Shown here in pieces: positions 33,001 to 46,000 of a DNA stretch of 64,000 nt; position 1 is the stretch's first letter; the number at the start of each line of letters is the position of its first letter. The notes beneath the pieces are model-generated. The model saw only the letters and a program-made list of their open reading frames with translations, had not been told where the DNA came from and made no database searches. The position numbers were made by a program, and so were the translations under genes. The stretch comes from Pomacea canaliculata (taxonomy: Eukaryota; Mollusca; Gastropoda; Architaenioglossa; Ampullariidae). Where the stretch lies: contig NC_037591.1 of the NCBI RefSeq assembly GCF_003073045.1, positions 28,615,319 through 28,679,318 of the forward strand, given 5' to 3'.

Positions 33001-34095
33001 GAATTATCCCTATGCATCATGGAAGATGGCAGGAAGAATTTGAAACGTTTTGCAGTCATAATTTTCTCAACACTAGCACAATATTAGACTTTTTCTAGCA
33101 TTAAGGGAAAAACTGCAGCAAAATATTTAACCAACAGTTTTGTACTGGATTAAAAACAAGTGCAAACCTTAGAAAAGGGGATACCTGTCATACAGGTCTT
33201 TTTTTTAGTTTAATGAAGGGCGTTTTCACATTGCAGGTTTTATGTCATTGTGTATCTATTTGACAGTAAAATATATAAGAATACAGTCTGTAAACTATTT
33301 TACTTGAGAGCTTTTGTGAAAGTCATTACTACATAATGCATTTTCCCCAGTTGATGTTGAGACTAAAGTAGGTCTGCAAAATGTTGAAGAGGATTAGGAA
33401 AAATTGTGGAATTTTGTTTGGCCACACCTGTACAAACCATGTTGATAACCAAGTTTATGCTGGATGTATGCAGTATCTTTTCTTGATATGACCTAGCAGT
33501 TTCTTTTATAAAGCAAACTATACTAGGCAGAGTTTACAGACTTTCATGAAGTTTAGTAACATCAGTTTTTATATGTAAGGCTGTAAGTAGATTGCAACAT
33601 TTTATTTGCAAGTATGGAGGATATTAAAGATGAACATTCTGCTAGTGCTTCCAGTATGTCTATTAAGGCAATATGTGGGAGTAAAAATCCGTTTACTGTG
33701 AAATTAGATAATATGCTCAGAAACTTTATATTACTTGTTTTGAATTCTAAAATTCTGAACTGACAGTTTTGTAACTTGTGATTGCTATAAAAAAACAACT
33801 ATAAACAGCCGTTGTGTTGATTTTAACAATGATCTTACAGATCAGTCGGTGTATTATGTTTGTTGTAGCTGTACATACAGTGTGACCGGGATTTCTTTTT
33901 TTTGAGTTTGGTCATATACTTGTCAGGTATGTTATTTTTAGTTTTCTTGGAACCATCACATGGTAAGAATAAGGATTGTGTAAAAGGTTCCAGGTACTTT
34001 ACAGCAACATCGTTTACAAATATGATAAGTGTTGAAAGAATATGACAAATCTGAGAAACAGAAGCAAAATCACATACTGAAAATTAAGGAAGAAA
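30063..34095. other. 3' UTR and intergenic sequence
   Basis: AT-rich sequence with no family-level coding signature. The first 1.3 kb is probably the 3' UTR of the TAKEG-repeat gene. A minus-strand AATAAA (TTTATT at 33601-33606) could serve the orphan exon at 34100-34234. Confidence 0.4.
31403..31408 (+). terminator. Candidate poly(A) signal AATAAA
   Basis: First AATAAA noticed downstream of the TAKEG-repeat gene stop. It would imply a 3' UTR of about 1.3 kb. Confidence 0.35.
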
Positions 34096-34099
34096 CGTA

Positions 34100-34234
34100 T
34101 TATCCGCTGACAGTTGTAAACGACAACTTGAGTCTAAAACTTTGTGCAGCATATGCAGAACCACCCTCTAAAACCATTAGTTCTTGATACTTTTGCTTAG
34201 CAGTCCTCACAATATCACCCTGGTGGATTGCGTC
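34100..34234 (-). CDS. Orphan 3'-terminal coding exon, gene unidentified
   Basis: Immediately after a good acceptor (CTTCTTGTTTATGCAG on minus), an open frame of 44 codons runs to TAA. It begins DAIHQGDIVRTAKQKYQELM and continues VLEGGSAYAAQSFRLKL. The composition is protein-like and unlike the surrounding AT-rich noise; the frame opens exactly at the acceptor in phase 0. No partner exon was found upstream (higher coordinates). It could be the last exon of a minus-strand gene convergent with the TAKEG-repeat gene, or a stranded exon from an old duplication. I do not recognise the family. Confidence 0.35.
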   Translation of the reverse strand, partial: DAIHQGDIVRTAKQKYQELMVLEGGSAYAAQSFRLKLSFTTVSG

Positions 34235-34859
34235 CTGCATAAACAAGAAGTTAATTGATACTTTTAAATTTTGCTGTTAAAAATACAAAAACTAGTAGGT
34301 ATCTTCGGCAATTTGTACATGAAACTGCCAGTTTTAGGACGGCAAACCTGCAAAATGCTTTAGGAGCAGGAACCTGAATTTGCGAATGACTGAGTAGGGA
34401 AATTAAAGGGCATCGGTTCTAATAAGAAAGGGTCAAAGGACCTTGTTAAATACAAGTAGTATCTGCAGAAACACATTCTAGCGTAATTTTTCGGGAGAGC
34501 AGATTGGAATAGAAATGACCCTACTAGATTCACAACGTAGAAGAGAAAAACATGGTTCTAAACATATCCAACACCTAATAGTGACAGTTGGAAAATGAGC
34601 GGTTTTAGAAACAAACCACAAAAAGAAACGCACAGCACAAAAAATAGCGTCTTTAACGAAAAACTGAAGTGTGAAAAAAGATTGATGGCCAGAATGACCC
34701 TAGCGACCTCTTCGGTCATCCTCTTGACACCAAGCAGTGATGTAGATCCTAGTGCACTTGTCCTAATGTTTGAGGTCTATATCATGTTATTGAATGAAAT
34801 GTGGATATTGACAATCAAATTGAAAGCATACTATAATATATTGGAAAATAATTGAGGAT

Positions 34860-35235
34860 TACAGTTACAAGGGGCCCGGAGAGGTCGTTTACTTCGGGCC
34901 CCGTGCTGGCTCTCGGCGGCCCTGTAAAGCCCCATCAACTTGGAACGGATTGCCTGTCAGCCTCCGTCATTCTGATTCCTTTACCACCTTTAAGTCTAAA
35001 CTTAAGACGTATATATATTTTTTTTTTAGAACGACGACTTCACTATGACCATGTCCTGACCATCAGGGTGCATAACGTGTCTTTGTGTATGTGTAGTGTC
35101 TGTTGTAAAAGTGAGCGTGTCTGTCATGCGAATATATGCGCATGCTTGTTTATGGTGTAGTGTCTATGTATGATTTATGTAAAGCTCTCTGAGCAAAATT
35201 TTTTTGAAAAGGCACTCAATAAATCATCATCATCA
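34860..35235 (+). repeat. LINE 3' end with (ATC)n tail
   Basis: Translation from about 34937 gives TWNGLPVSLRHSDSFTTFKS and KLKTYIF, the C-terminal end of a CR1/L2-like reverse transcriptase ORF. A 3' UTR follows, ending CACTCAATAAATCATCATC with an ATC microsatellite at 35222-35236. Confidence 0.65.
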
Positions 35236-35779
35236 TCTGACGATTTGAAATAATAATTATTATTTTAAAAAGTACCACCTTGTGAATGCAAACACTGTTA
35301 CTGCATAAAGCTTGGTTAAAACACATTTAAATGCAAATATTTATTTGTGATTTATGCGCCTGTTACATGGATCACTGAAAAGCAAAAAGCCTTTTGAACG
35401 AAAGGCAAGTAGTGTTGGCGACTTTTTAAAAAAAATGAATATTTACGCCTGAGGAAGGAGTGTGGGGAGACTAATCTTAAAACAGACTGCTGATGAGTCG
35501 TAGTTGCAATATTATTAACAAATAGTCCTCGCGATTGAGATACTCAAGTCTTTTTGGCGCAGTTTTAGAGATGAATGGCTCTCCGTTGTTTTCAGGAATG
35601 CATGAATTTGGCAAAAGAGGATTTATGACCGTGCATCGCATAAATTATGCAGAATTGTGTTATAGAATTCAGTTGTTTTCCTGTAAACTTTCTGTCAAGT
35701 GAAAACCCTGTAATAGGTTCAGACATTGTTTTCCGAGTAAAAATCAGCTGGAAATGTTGAAGAAACGCTAGGAAGAGGC

Positions 35780-36900
35780 AGTGGAAGAAGAAGCAACCCT
35801 GGGTCACGAATTCTATTCTAGATTTCTTTGACAAACGAGAAAAAAGAAAAGCAGCTCCAAGTACAAAATAGTGAACAACGACATTAGGAGGCAGCTAGGG
35901 AGAACTGCATCGAGGAACGATTCCAGAACATAGAGTAGGGAATGGCACGAGATGGCAGCAAAAAACCTCTACTAATTGCTGAAAGCCCTTACCAAGGCAG
36001 TTCAGAAATCGAAGACTGTAACAGTAGCAGGAAACATTACTGTACCGTTAGACTGAATCTTACAACGATCTGTGCAGCTGAAGACAGACGTCATTATCTT
36101 CCAAAACAACCAAACTAGAACTAGCGAACATGCACACCTACCGTCCTTCATCATTCGTCTGATGGGGGAAAGTCACCTGGCGTAGACAATGTCCCTGCTG
36201 AGTTGTTCAAGCAAGGTGAGGAAGAAAGGTTCTTGATGCTCTGTGCCAAAGAAGCTGGAAACGCAAAGAATTGCCTAAAGAATGGGCACAATAACTTGTA
36301 ATACTATCAAACACCCAATCGAAAAAGACTCAAAACTGCATAACCAAAAGATTAATCAGCTACTTAAACGAAATCGTCTCCACCCCTACTATTGAGGACC
36401 TCTTAACAGAACAACAGGCTGGCTTTAGACCAGGCAAGTGCACAGTTGAACACGTTTCCAGCTGTCGCATCTTCATAGAAAAAAAAAAAAAAACTACAGC
36501 ACTAAATAGAGCTCCTCCATAACTTCATCGACTTGTGAAAAGACATTAGACAGTCTAGCACGAGGGACAGTGGAATGTTAGCACCAAAGAGAGCTTCGTT
36601 CAAGTTATTGAAACGCTGTACAAAAGCTCGTGAGTGCTGTTCGACTAGCCAACTGGGCCACTTGTTTCTGACAACAAAAGGAGCTTATCAAGGGTGACGC
36701 CTATACTGTTCAGCGTTTTTTGTTGTTGCGAGAATTCCTTCACGACCACGTCCTCATCTCCCTGTCCATCCAGACGGCTCAAATGTAATCTGCGCTTGCA
36801 TACGACATTGACCTGATGGCAGGCAGTAACAGCATACTGCAAGACTTTATTAACAAACTGGTGCACGTGATTAATGCCTATGGAAACATTGACACGACAA
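35780..36900 (+). pseudogene. Decayed LINE ORF, linker and N-terminal reverse transcriptase
   Basis: Frame-shifted matches in order: KKQPWVTNSILDFFDKRE near 35790, DGGKSPGVDNVPAELFKQGEE near 36160-36230, and LLTEQQAGFRPGKCTVEH near 36400-36450. These are conserved reverse-transcriptase landmarks. The stretch after 36500 is badly worn. The copy seems to resume at 37945. Confidence 0.65.
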
Positions 36901-36934
36901 TTACTTTCGGACTAGATAGAAAACCCCAACAAAG

Positions 36935-37940
36935 ATCTCAGTTTTAAAAATTAATTAATTAATAATTTACATTCAGTCAAGCTGTTTATACCAGCAGAGC
37001 TTCGACTCAATGACGCCGTTACATCACAGAAACCAAGAAACCATGCACTCCCGCGCAAATAACTCTATCCGTCCACCTTTTCACATTCCATTCCCACGTG
37101 ATTGATTTTTTAAAAAAAAAGATTAGCAGGTTTGTGACATAAGTTTGAAAGCAGAAGTCTTCATTAGCAGACAGTACAGCTGGATAAGGAAAATAACTCT
37201 TGGGAGCTCTTGGAAATGAGAACTGTACGGCAGACATCTGCACCAGGACTGCAACAACGCCAGCAGTAATGGCAAGGAGGAAAGGATTTGGTAAAGCACA
37301 GATCACTTGCAGAACCTTTCCTGCTTTACGAGGCTTGGACTCTGCTTACTGATACAGAAAAAATGTATCTATCATATGTAGAAAGGCCTGATAAGCCTGA
37401 CTTTTCGATACTCAGTTCTACGTTGTCATTTGCATCTGTTGGGTATGTTCTGTCGCAAAAATTTTATTTATAAAATGATTTCGTTCAAGCAAAATTGAAA
37501 ATTTGCGAGTGTCCACTAAGAGGCGGAGGTGAGCAGCGCGTAGTAAAGGGGCTGAATGGTCGGCAGGATGGGCGAAACTACTAGAATCGCCCTTTAATGC
37601 ACTCGACTGGCGAATGTGACTTCGAGGCGGGACAAGAATTCGGCCAGTCTCAAGCATGATGAAATTTTTTTTAACGTGCTTCGTGGAAGGTTTATTACAT
37701 TTTTATTCATAATTCCGGTCGCATCGAGGAATCGTCTTCTTAAATTTTATAAATAATTGGGTGTGGCGATGTGCGTGCTTGTCTGTGTGTTAGGCGGCGG
37801 CTGAAAGTCTGGAAAACGTGGAAATCTACACCAAGTTTGACAGGATTTCTATTTCTGTCGGCTACGATGAGCTAGCCATTGAAATAAAAGATCGCCCACA
37901 AGGGTGACTGTATCATTTACAGTTTACTCTCCCTTAATAA
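36935..37940. other. Non-LINE block between two pieces of one LINE
   Basis: About 1 kb separates LINE pieces of the same strand and type. It contains a coding-like minus-strand stretch (37120-37305; hydrophobic around LLAITAGVVAVLVQM, then FPRAPKSYFPYPAVLSANEDF) and is otherwise unexplained. No terminal repeats or duplications were found. Confidence 0.3.
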
Positions 37941-37944
37941 TTGA

Positions 37945-38125
37945 GAATCGACAAGCAGGAACTCCCAACCCAACTTCAAGGAGAGAACATCGTGGAAACA
38001 GATTGCTTTGTGTACCTGGGAAGCATTGTCAACAAGGATGGTGGAGCGGACGATGACATCAAAAACCGCATCAACAAGGCCTGGCATGCTTTCAACAGCC
38101 TACGCCCCATCAGGAGCTCGTCAGC
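37945..38125 (+). pseudogene. LINE ORF C-terminal piece
   Basis: Reads ELPTQLQGENIVETDCFVY then LGSIVNKDGGADDDIKNRIN, nearly the same as the LINE copy inside USP30 intron 7 (44660-44830). It is cut off after NSLRPI. Confidence 0.75.
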
Positions 38126-38472
38126 ATTATTTTTTATTACACTTTTTGTGTAGTTCTCTAAGGATGCATGTCTAAAAAGCATTGGCAGGGAATTTTCAAA
38201 CTATGGGTAAAAAGACGTCGAGAGATTGTTTGTCAAAGGTGGACAGGGATACTTTTTTTCGGGGGTGGGGGATGGAATGGGGAAGTGTCATGAGAACTTA
38301 CAGCACATATGGTGGTTTTATACTGGAGAATAAGATCAATCAGGAAAATGCATACTCAACTACAGCTAGGTGACTGCCTGCTGTTCTGTGCGTTGGATAT
38401 AGAAAAGCTCTCAATACTTGTGTTTGTTGTGCGTTTCCCGCCAGACTACATTTTTTTTTCGCTGCTCTAAAC

Positions 38473-38788
38473 CAATGGTTCTCAAAGTATTTCGTGGAGC
38501 ACTTTACTTAAGTAAAAAATATGGCGGACCACCAAGGCCTAAAAATTACTCTGTACTATGAATTTCAAATTTAATTGCCGCCCTTGTTTCATTACAATTC
38601 AAAACTAAATGTCCTTCTGTGACAGTAGTATGGTAATAAGCTGACATAAAACTACGTACCTCGTTCTTTGTAATTAAAATGTTAATGCGAGGAATGCATC
38701 ACTTTAAACATCACTTTACTGACATGTGACGACTGTTAGCCGCGGACCACCTGACTTATGTCCACGGACCACACTTTGAGAACCACTG
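38473..38788. mobile_element. Non-autonomous hAT element (316 bp) with 8-bp target duplication
   Basis: Ends CAATGGTTCTCAAAGT and ACTTTGAGAACCACTG are inverted repeats apart from one mismatch. CTCTAAAC flanks both sides (38465-38472 and 38789-38796). GCGGACCAC-type sequence is near both ends. No transposase. Confidence 0.92.
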
Positions 38789-39104
38789 CTCTAAACAGTT
38801 AATACAAAGCCTTAATTCTGTGATATAAGCACATTGCACAATAACACTTGTCAAGTTCCTTTCACCAGGTGTATAGGTGGATTGCTGCATTGACGGTATA
38901 ACGTCTATGATTGCTGTCTGTCTGTCTGTCGAGACCAACGCTTATAACTTGCATATTTACATGTGGTTCTGCTGCGTTTCCTTCCGCTTCTGGTTTGCAG
39001 CTGGTCTGTAATGTTTTTTTGAAGTGCACATTGTGCACTCCACCCTTGCTTCACTCTCTTTGGCAGTGACCTTGAACTTGAGTGAATAAACTGAAGTGAC
39101 GATA

Positions 39105-39200
39105 ATCCCTTTTAATAATAATAAATGCAAAGTTTGTAAAGCGCATATATATACTCACTTTTCTTGTACTCCTAAGGAGTATATATATGCTCTTAAGAAC
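39105..39200. repeat. Hairpin repeat with TAA-rich lead
   Basis: TAATAATAATAAATGCAAAG leads into GCATATATATACTC and, about 20 bases on, its reverse complement GAGTATATATATGC. This is a 14-bp perfect stem at about 39147-39194 and resembles common dispersed hairpin repeats. Confidence 0.5.
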
Positions 39201-40086
39201 AAGAACGAAACATGGACAGCATACGAGGGACAGGAAAGCAAATAACGTAAGAGGTATAAAAGAATAAACAACCGTACTAACCGGAATATAAAATCAAATA
39301 CAGAAAACACAATGAGGAACCAAATAACAAGAACAAGAGCTGGGAGTAACATATGATATTGCAAATGGAAGGATGCTAAAAAGGACTAGCATTGTGGGAA
39401 AGGTTGTTTACGGAAGAGGTGCTTTTTTGCAGTGTCCTATGACAACATTTCTTCATATTTTCTAGATTTTTCAATATCCTTTCATTGTTCTCCAGATGTC
39501 ACTAGCCATTATGCTCTGGTGTCGTTACCGTTAAATCTGCAGTGATCACCCTTTACTGCCGGAACGCAGCGAATGTTCGCAAAGTTCTTCGTGACTATTT
39601 CGTGACCTTGTTTCAGCGCAATGAGTCCACCTTTGGCTCAGATATTGCTCTTTATGAATTCTCACTTATTAATAACAATCATTCAATATATTCATGTAAC
39701 AATGGACATCTAAAAACACGCAGAGAACTGCGTATCTTTAAATGAAACCACGAATATCCCACGTCCATGATGAAACAAACACAGACATGCAATTTAGTGT
39801 TTTCCGCATGCACGTGACTCAGATTAAAAAAAAATTGTTAAGAACGAGAATATTATTAGCATGACAGGTATATAATCATTTCTGAATAAAAGACTACTTG
39901 ACAGGTTTATTCACAGTCTGTGGGTTTATCCCCCGTTACTTCTTTTCAACTACATTAACATAGAGTTATCTTTCCGGAAATGGGAATGATGCCTGATCCT
40001 GAAATCTAATTCCATCTGTTGGTTACCTTGGCTGTTAGATTTATGAAGCACGTCTATCATCTTTAGCTGAAGTAGACAATTACATC

Positions 40087-43000
40087 ATGTTTTATAAACA
40101 GTGGACATTTATAGGAGGAGCTACTGCTGCCATTCTTGCTGCAGTTTATGTGTTCTGGGGACCGTCAAAGTCGCGTCGAAAGAAAGGTTCGCAATGATCC
40201 AGATACTGTTAAACGTCGGACAACGCGCTGAAGAATAATAATTTTCGAAAGTACCATCAAAAATGCCTTTTATTTGGCTAACGATTTAAATTATGTCGTT
40301 GTGAAAATAATTTCTAGTAGATAATAATATATTCCTCAGGGATATTCACTTTAATGCGAACTGTATTTTCAGATTAAATTTTTTTAAAAATATAGATTTA
40401 GGTATTTTACACACACAATCAAAGAGCATTCAGTGTTCCAACATTTTAATGTCTGTTATTAATTTGTTTATACAAAAGGATTTCCAGGCCTGCATAACTT
40501 TGGCAACACCTGCTTCCTCAATGTCATTCTACAGTCATGGGCATCTTGTCCATCATTGTTGCGCTGGCTTAATAGTCAGTGTACTGTGCAGCATCAGGCC
40601 ATGGGTTCTTTGACATCAGCTGTTCTTAAGGTGCTTAAAGGTAAGCACAGATTTTTCTGGTAAAGAGGGCGTTTATAAACATGATTATGATACAGCATGT
40701 CTTTACATTAAAAAACTATACATTTTGTATTGTAATGTACAGAAAAGATAGGAGGGGGAGAGAGAGAAATTCTACATTTTGTGGGTAGGAGGGATTGGGA
40801 AAGACTTTGAGTGTTGAAACTGCTGCAAAGTGGGGGAAAAGGCCTTTACTTGAATTCTATTTTTAACTGCAGTGAAATCCATATGGAAGATGAACCAGTT
40901 CATGCTCACGCTAATTATAAAAAGTTATGTTATACTACTTTCTATGGCTTTGCCCCTACCTCAACTGTTCCATCCAAGGTGGTTTCTCATCAACCCATGC
41001 AGATCTTTTTACTGGCCTTGGTATAAAGCTTGTTTGGGTAACTACTAAAACTATCATTTCAGATTTCTTTTGATACTGGTGCATGTGTGTGTGTGTTACA
41101 GTGCTAAACAATTCATCTGATGTAGATCCTCAAGTGGATGTCTATAGCCCTGGTGTTGTCCTCCATGCCCTGGAGAGACGAGGATGGGTGATTTCCCCTG
41201 GACAGCAGGTTGTTGACCATTGCTTATTTCATCTATCATAATGTGTTTTGAGTTAAAAAGAAAATCAAAAGGCAGATGAACCTGATTGATATCATACTTA
41301 TTTCTAATAAAAAGGATAAAGCAAAGCTAAAGGTAAGTTCAAAGAAACCTACCTTGCAGGTAACTCAACGTATTATATGTAATAATTACAGAAGCATAAT
41401 TAAAAAGCTTCAGGACTGTTTTATTATTGTATCATGTAGTTTGCTTTACTAGCTAGTATCTGTTAGAGTCTGTCATCAGAAATGAAGTGCTGCCATGATG
41501 ATTATATGTACATAAACTCTTTACAGTTGTGACTTATATACTCATCTACATTGGATACATGTTCAAGTGAACTCCAAAGGATTCACTTGGATATTTACTT
41601 GTGTGTGGTTACAGACCTTTTGCGCTATGGACTGTTTACATGCATCTTTACAATTACACACTCCTTCATATCCACACAACCAAAACAATTTCAAAGAAAG
41701 AACAAAAATATAATTAAAGTAAAAGAGACAATGGTAGTAAGACACATACATGTATACAGAAATATAACTAAATCAGCAAATGTGTAATGATTATATCTCA
41801 AACTTATCTTTTCAACTTACACTAGATATTGTGACTGTGGGGTGTTTCCACTGAGGTATCATGTGTATATTTTGTTTCACAATTCATAGTTCACAGTTTG
41901 CATAATTATTGTGGCACAGTCTATCCATCGCAATTCAGTCGACAGACCTGTCCACAGTCCTGTTCGGATTTTACAAGAGAAGTCACTCCACCTGCCTAAA
42001 CTTAAAAATAGAAAAAATAATTTTTACATCTTTACAAGGTGGACTTCTACTTGCTACCCAGCAGTTTAAAAAAGTGGGATTTCTGCCCATTCAAGATAGC
42101 TAGGCTGCCATTTCCTGACACTTTCCTTAGTCCAGTACTGGCCACTCTGGTTGATAATTACTTTGGCTGATTTCCTGCTTGGGCAGCCTAGTGCTGTCCT
42201 TAAAAATCGACATCCCTGTGGTCTACATACCGATTGGTTAACTGGCCAAGCTTCATATCTCCACCACTCTGACCATGCTGGCTGTTAACAGAGCAAGGGA
42301 AACTTTGCTGGTCTTAACTGTTGGATGTCATGTGAACTAAGTTTCACCATGGAGAAACTTTTTTTTTTGCATGTGTAGCCTAATGTTATTTTATTTGCAG
42401 GACTGTCATGAGTTGATGCATGCCATGTCAGAGACCTTGGATGAAGAGACCTCCCGCTTTCCAACTGTTTTGTCACTCTTTGATGTCAAAGGTCTTCAGG
42501 TAAGAAAACAAATTTTAGAGGTGACAATAATTCTCTCCAAATCTGGTAACAGAATTTAAAGGTTAATTCATAAATACTGACTCATTGATATATATATAAG
42601 CCACTTTGGTTTAAAGTTTTGTCTTCCATATTTAAAATGCCTTTTGAGAGATTGTTCTCATTCATTTAGGACTCCAAGAATAAGTATCAGCCACAGGCCA
42701 GTGCTCGTACACGCAGCACAGGCCTTTTACCAGTGTTGCCAGGACGTCAAAATTCACCACTTCATGGTCTTTTAGCTTCACAGGCAAAGTGCCTTCGCTG
42801 TGGGCATCGCTGCCCTGTCAAATATGACCTCTTTGACAGCCTCTCCTTGACATTGCCACAGATATCCTGCTGGGTATAAATTGGTTATCTTCTTTTTTCC
42901 TGTAGACCTAAACAGCATAAGGTATCCAAAAGAAAAATGATATTTAATACAGGAAAAGTAATGTTAAAGAAGCATTATGTAAGGGAATAATAAACATTGC

Positions 43001-46000
43001 TAATAATTGCTTTTTTTGAGAATGAATTTTGACTGAAAAAAAATCATAATATATCTTTGTATCATAATCATAATATATCTTTCATTTACAAAATATTACG
43101 TGTATGAGAATAGGATAATTTTGTATTTTTGCATAGGAGAGTAAAATTGTGGTGGACTCTTTATTCCTACAGACTGGTTTAAGTCTGGAGAGCTTGCTGT
43201 ATCAGTATGTAAAGCCAGAAGTGATTGAAAATGCCAACTGCCCACATTGTGCCAAACGACAGTCAGCTAACAAAGAGACCACCAAACCATCCATTCAGCG
43301 CATCCTGACTATTGGCAAGGTTTGACTGAAGTGTTTTGATTGTTCCTTTCACTGTCAAATCTTCATGTAATAGAAATGCAGTCATATATTCATCCAGTTT
43401 CACTTATGTATTAATATGTATCATTTAAATGAAATAAGGGTCTCAGTTGTTCAAAAATCCATGCATTGACAGGCACAGTTATTTCTTTGACCTACTTGGT
43501 CCTTTGTGGGGGAAAAGGATACATGAAAGGCAGGTGCCAAGGATGTCTATTTGTCGTTTGCTAGGTACAGGAATGTTGTGGTTGGAATCTTTTCTGATCA
43601 TCTTTTGTGTTTTGTGTTGTCATTTTTGTCTCCTTTCTCAATTAGAGAGGATAGTCTTTGCAGCTTTATTGTGGCATGTCAAAACCGGTAAAGGCTTACT
43701 GTGATGGTGTGTGATTTGTAATAGTTGGTTCTTTTGTGAAAGTCTGTCATTTAAAACAGAACATGCTTTCTTCTTCAGGTGCCTCAGTGCTTATGTCTGC
43801 ACATACAACGCCTTCAAATAAACTCTTCTGGCATGCCTATCAAGAGGCAGGATCATGTGACATTTCCTGAGACTCTGTTTATGGACCCATATCTTTTCAC
43901 AAAATCTGGTGCACAAGACTTCACAAAATCAGGATTGTGTGGGGGAAATGTCCCAAGCATATATAGGTAACCTGAGAGTGTGTTCATAATAATTTTATTT
44001 TTCTACATGTGAATTGAAGTAATAATAATATAACAAAATTAAAACATACCAACCATGCCCATATAACAGTTGTTCGCAAGGGAAACATGAAGCGACTATA
44101 CAAAATAACACAAACTCTCAGGCAGGAACATTAACCCAAACAAGTCAATGAAAGACAAAGATGGCAAGACCATAACAAACGACGCAGGACAAAGAGACTG
44201 CTAGATGGAACACTTCAAAGAGACCCTGAATCAACCTCATTTAACATCTTTACCTGGCATACCACCAGCAACATTGGACAACTTCACATCAACACCAGCC
44301 CTCCTACTAAGACAGAAATCATCAAAGCTATCAAAAGCATGAAAGGTGGCAAAGCAGCAGGCCTGGATGGCATATCCCCAGAAGCATTAAAGGCAGACCC
44401 AGACACAACAGCAATGCTTTTACAGCCCCTTCTACACAAGATTTGGTAACAAGAGATAGTATCAACAGACTGGAAACTAGGCCATCTGGTCAATTTACCG
44501 AAGAAAGGAGACCTCTCTCAGTGCAACAATTGGTGAGGGATCATGCTATCTCATGGGCAACAACATGCATCAACCAAACTGAGTAAGCTAGCAGAGGAAG
44601 CCGAAAGACTGGCTTAAAGGTCAACAGAAAAAAGACCAAAGTGATGAGAATCAACAACAAGCATGAACTCCCATTCCAACTTCAAGGAGAGAACATCCTG
44701 GAAATAGACTGCTTCATGTATCTGGGAAGCATTGTCCACAAGGACGGTGGAGTTGACGATGACATCAAAAGCCTCATCAACAAGGCCGGGCATGCTTTCA
44801 ACAGCCTATGGCCCATTTGGAACTCCCGAGCATTATCCTTCCGCAGTAAGACCTACATCTTTAACACCAGTGTGAAGGCAGTCCTACTGTATGGTTCTGA
44901 AACCTGGAGAGTGACAAACACCATCAACAAAAAGCTCCAGATCTTTACCAACCAATGCCAATGCCATATTCTGGGAATAAATGGCCTGAAAAGATCTCCA
45001 ACAGCAGCCTGTGGAAAAGAACCAACCAGAATGCCACTAGCCAAGACCTCCAAAAGCGCAAATGGGGCTGGATAGGACACACCGTGCGCAAAACAGCTGA
45101 CACCATTGCCAAGAAGGCACTTGACTGGAATCCTCAGGGGAAGAGGAGAGTTGGCAGACCAAAGCAGACTTGGAAAAGAACAGTAGAGAGCGAGGCAAAG
45201 GACATCGGAACCACATGAAGGGGGCTGCCCAAACCAGGTCCACCGGGGAATTTTTGTGGCCCTATGATCCTTGAGGAGTAGCAAGGAATAAACTAACCAT
45301 GCACAACTTGCACACTTTTTACAAAGCTTATCAATGTGTGCTATCTTTAAAAATCTGAAATTTTGATAATGAAGAAGTGCCTTTTAAGTTTTTTATTTTT
45401 TTCATTGGATGCATATTGTGTGCAGGACTAGTGCTCCGGTCAACTTGCTGAGGACTTTGAACTTTGATGCTTCCACAGCGCGCAATGGTCTCTTTCTGCA
45501 GATGCCAGCATCACTTACTATTCCTCCCTCCATGGCTGATGTCAATCACAACAGTCCCACCTCCCCATTGGACATTAGTGCCATTTGTACTGGTTCATCA
45601 TTAGAGGTTTGTGGCACAGATTTCTCTAGCATGAAACTGCTGGTTACATGTAGAAAATGCCATTCAAGATTCAAAAGACATAATTATGAGTGAATGTAGG
45701 AGGAAGTTCAGAAGTAATTTAAATTATAAATTGAAATACAGAAAAGTATTAATATAAATAAGCATTAAGGTTGAATCTTTGGGTGCTGTGATTAGGAGGC
45801 AGTCTCCCAGAGGTTCCATTACATATAAATATTTCTCACTAACAGCACACAAAAATGTAGCTGTTGTATTTTTCTCTCTGTGCTTAGTAACATCTGACAT
45901 TAAAAAAGAGAAAGTAACATTGTCGTATTGGCATTGGTAGTCTTGATGCAAAGCTTTATCTGGTGTCCTTGCTTTTCTATAGTTCAGTGCACTAACCATA

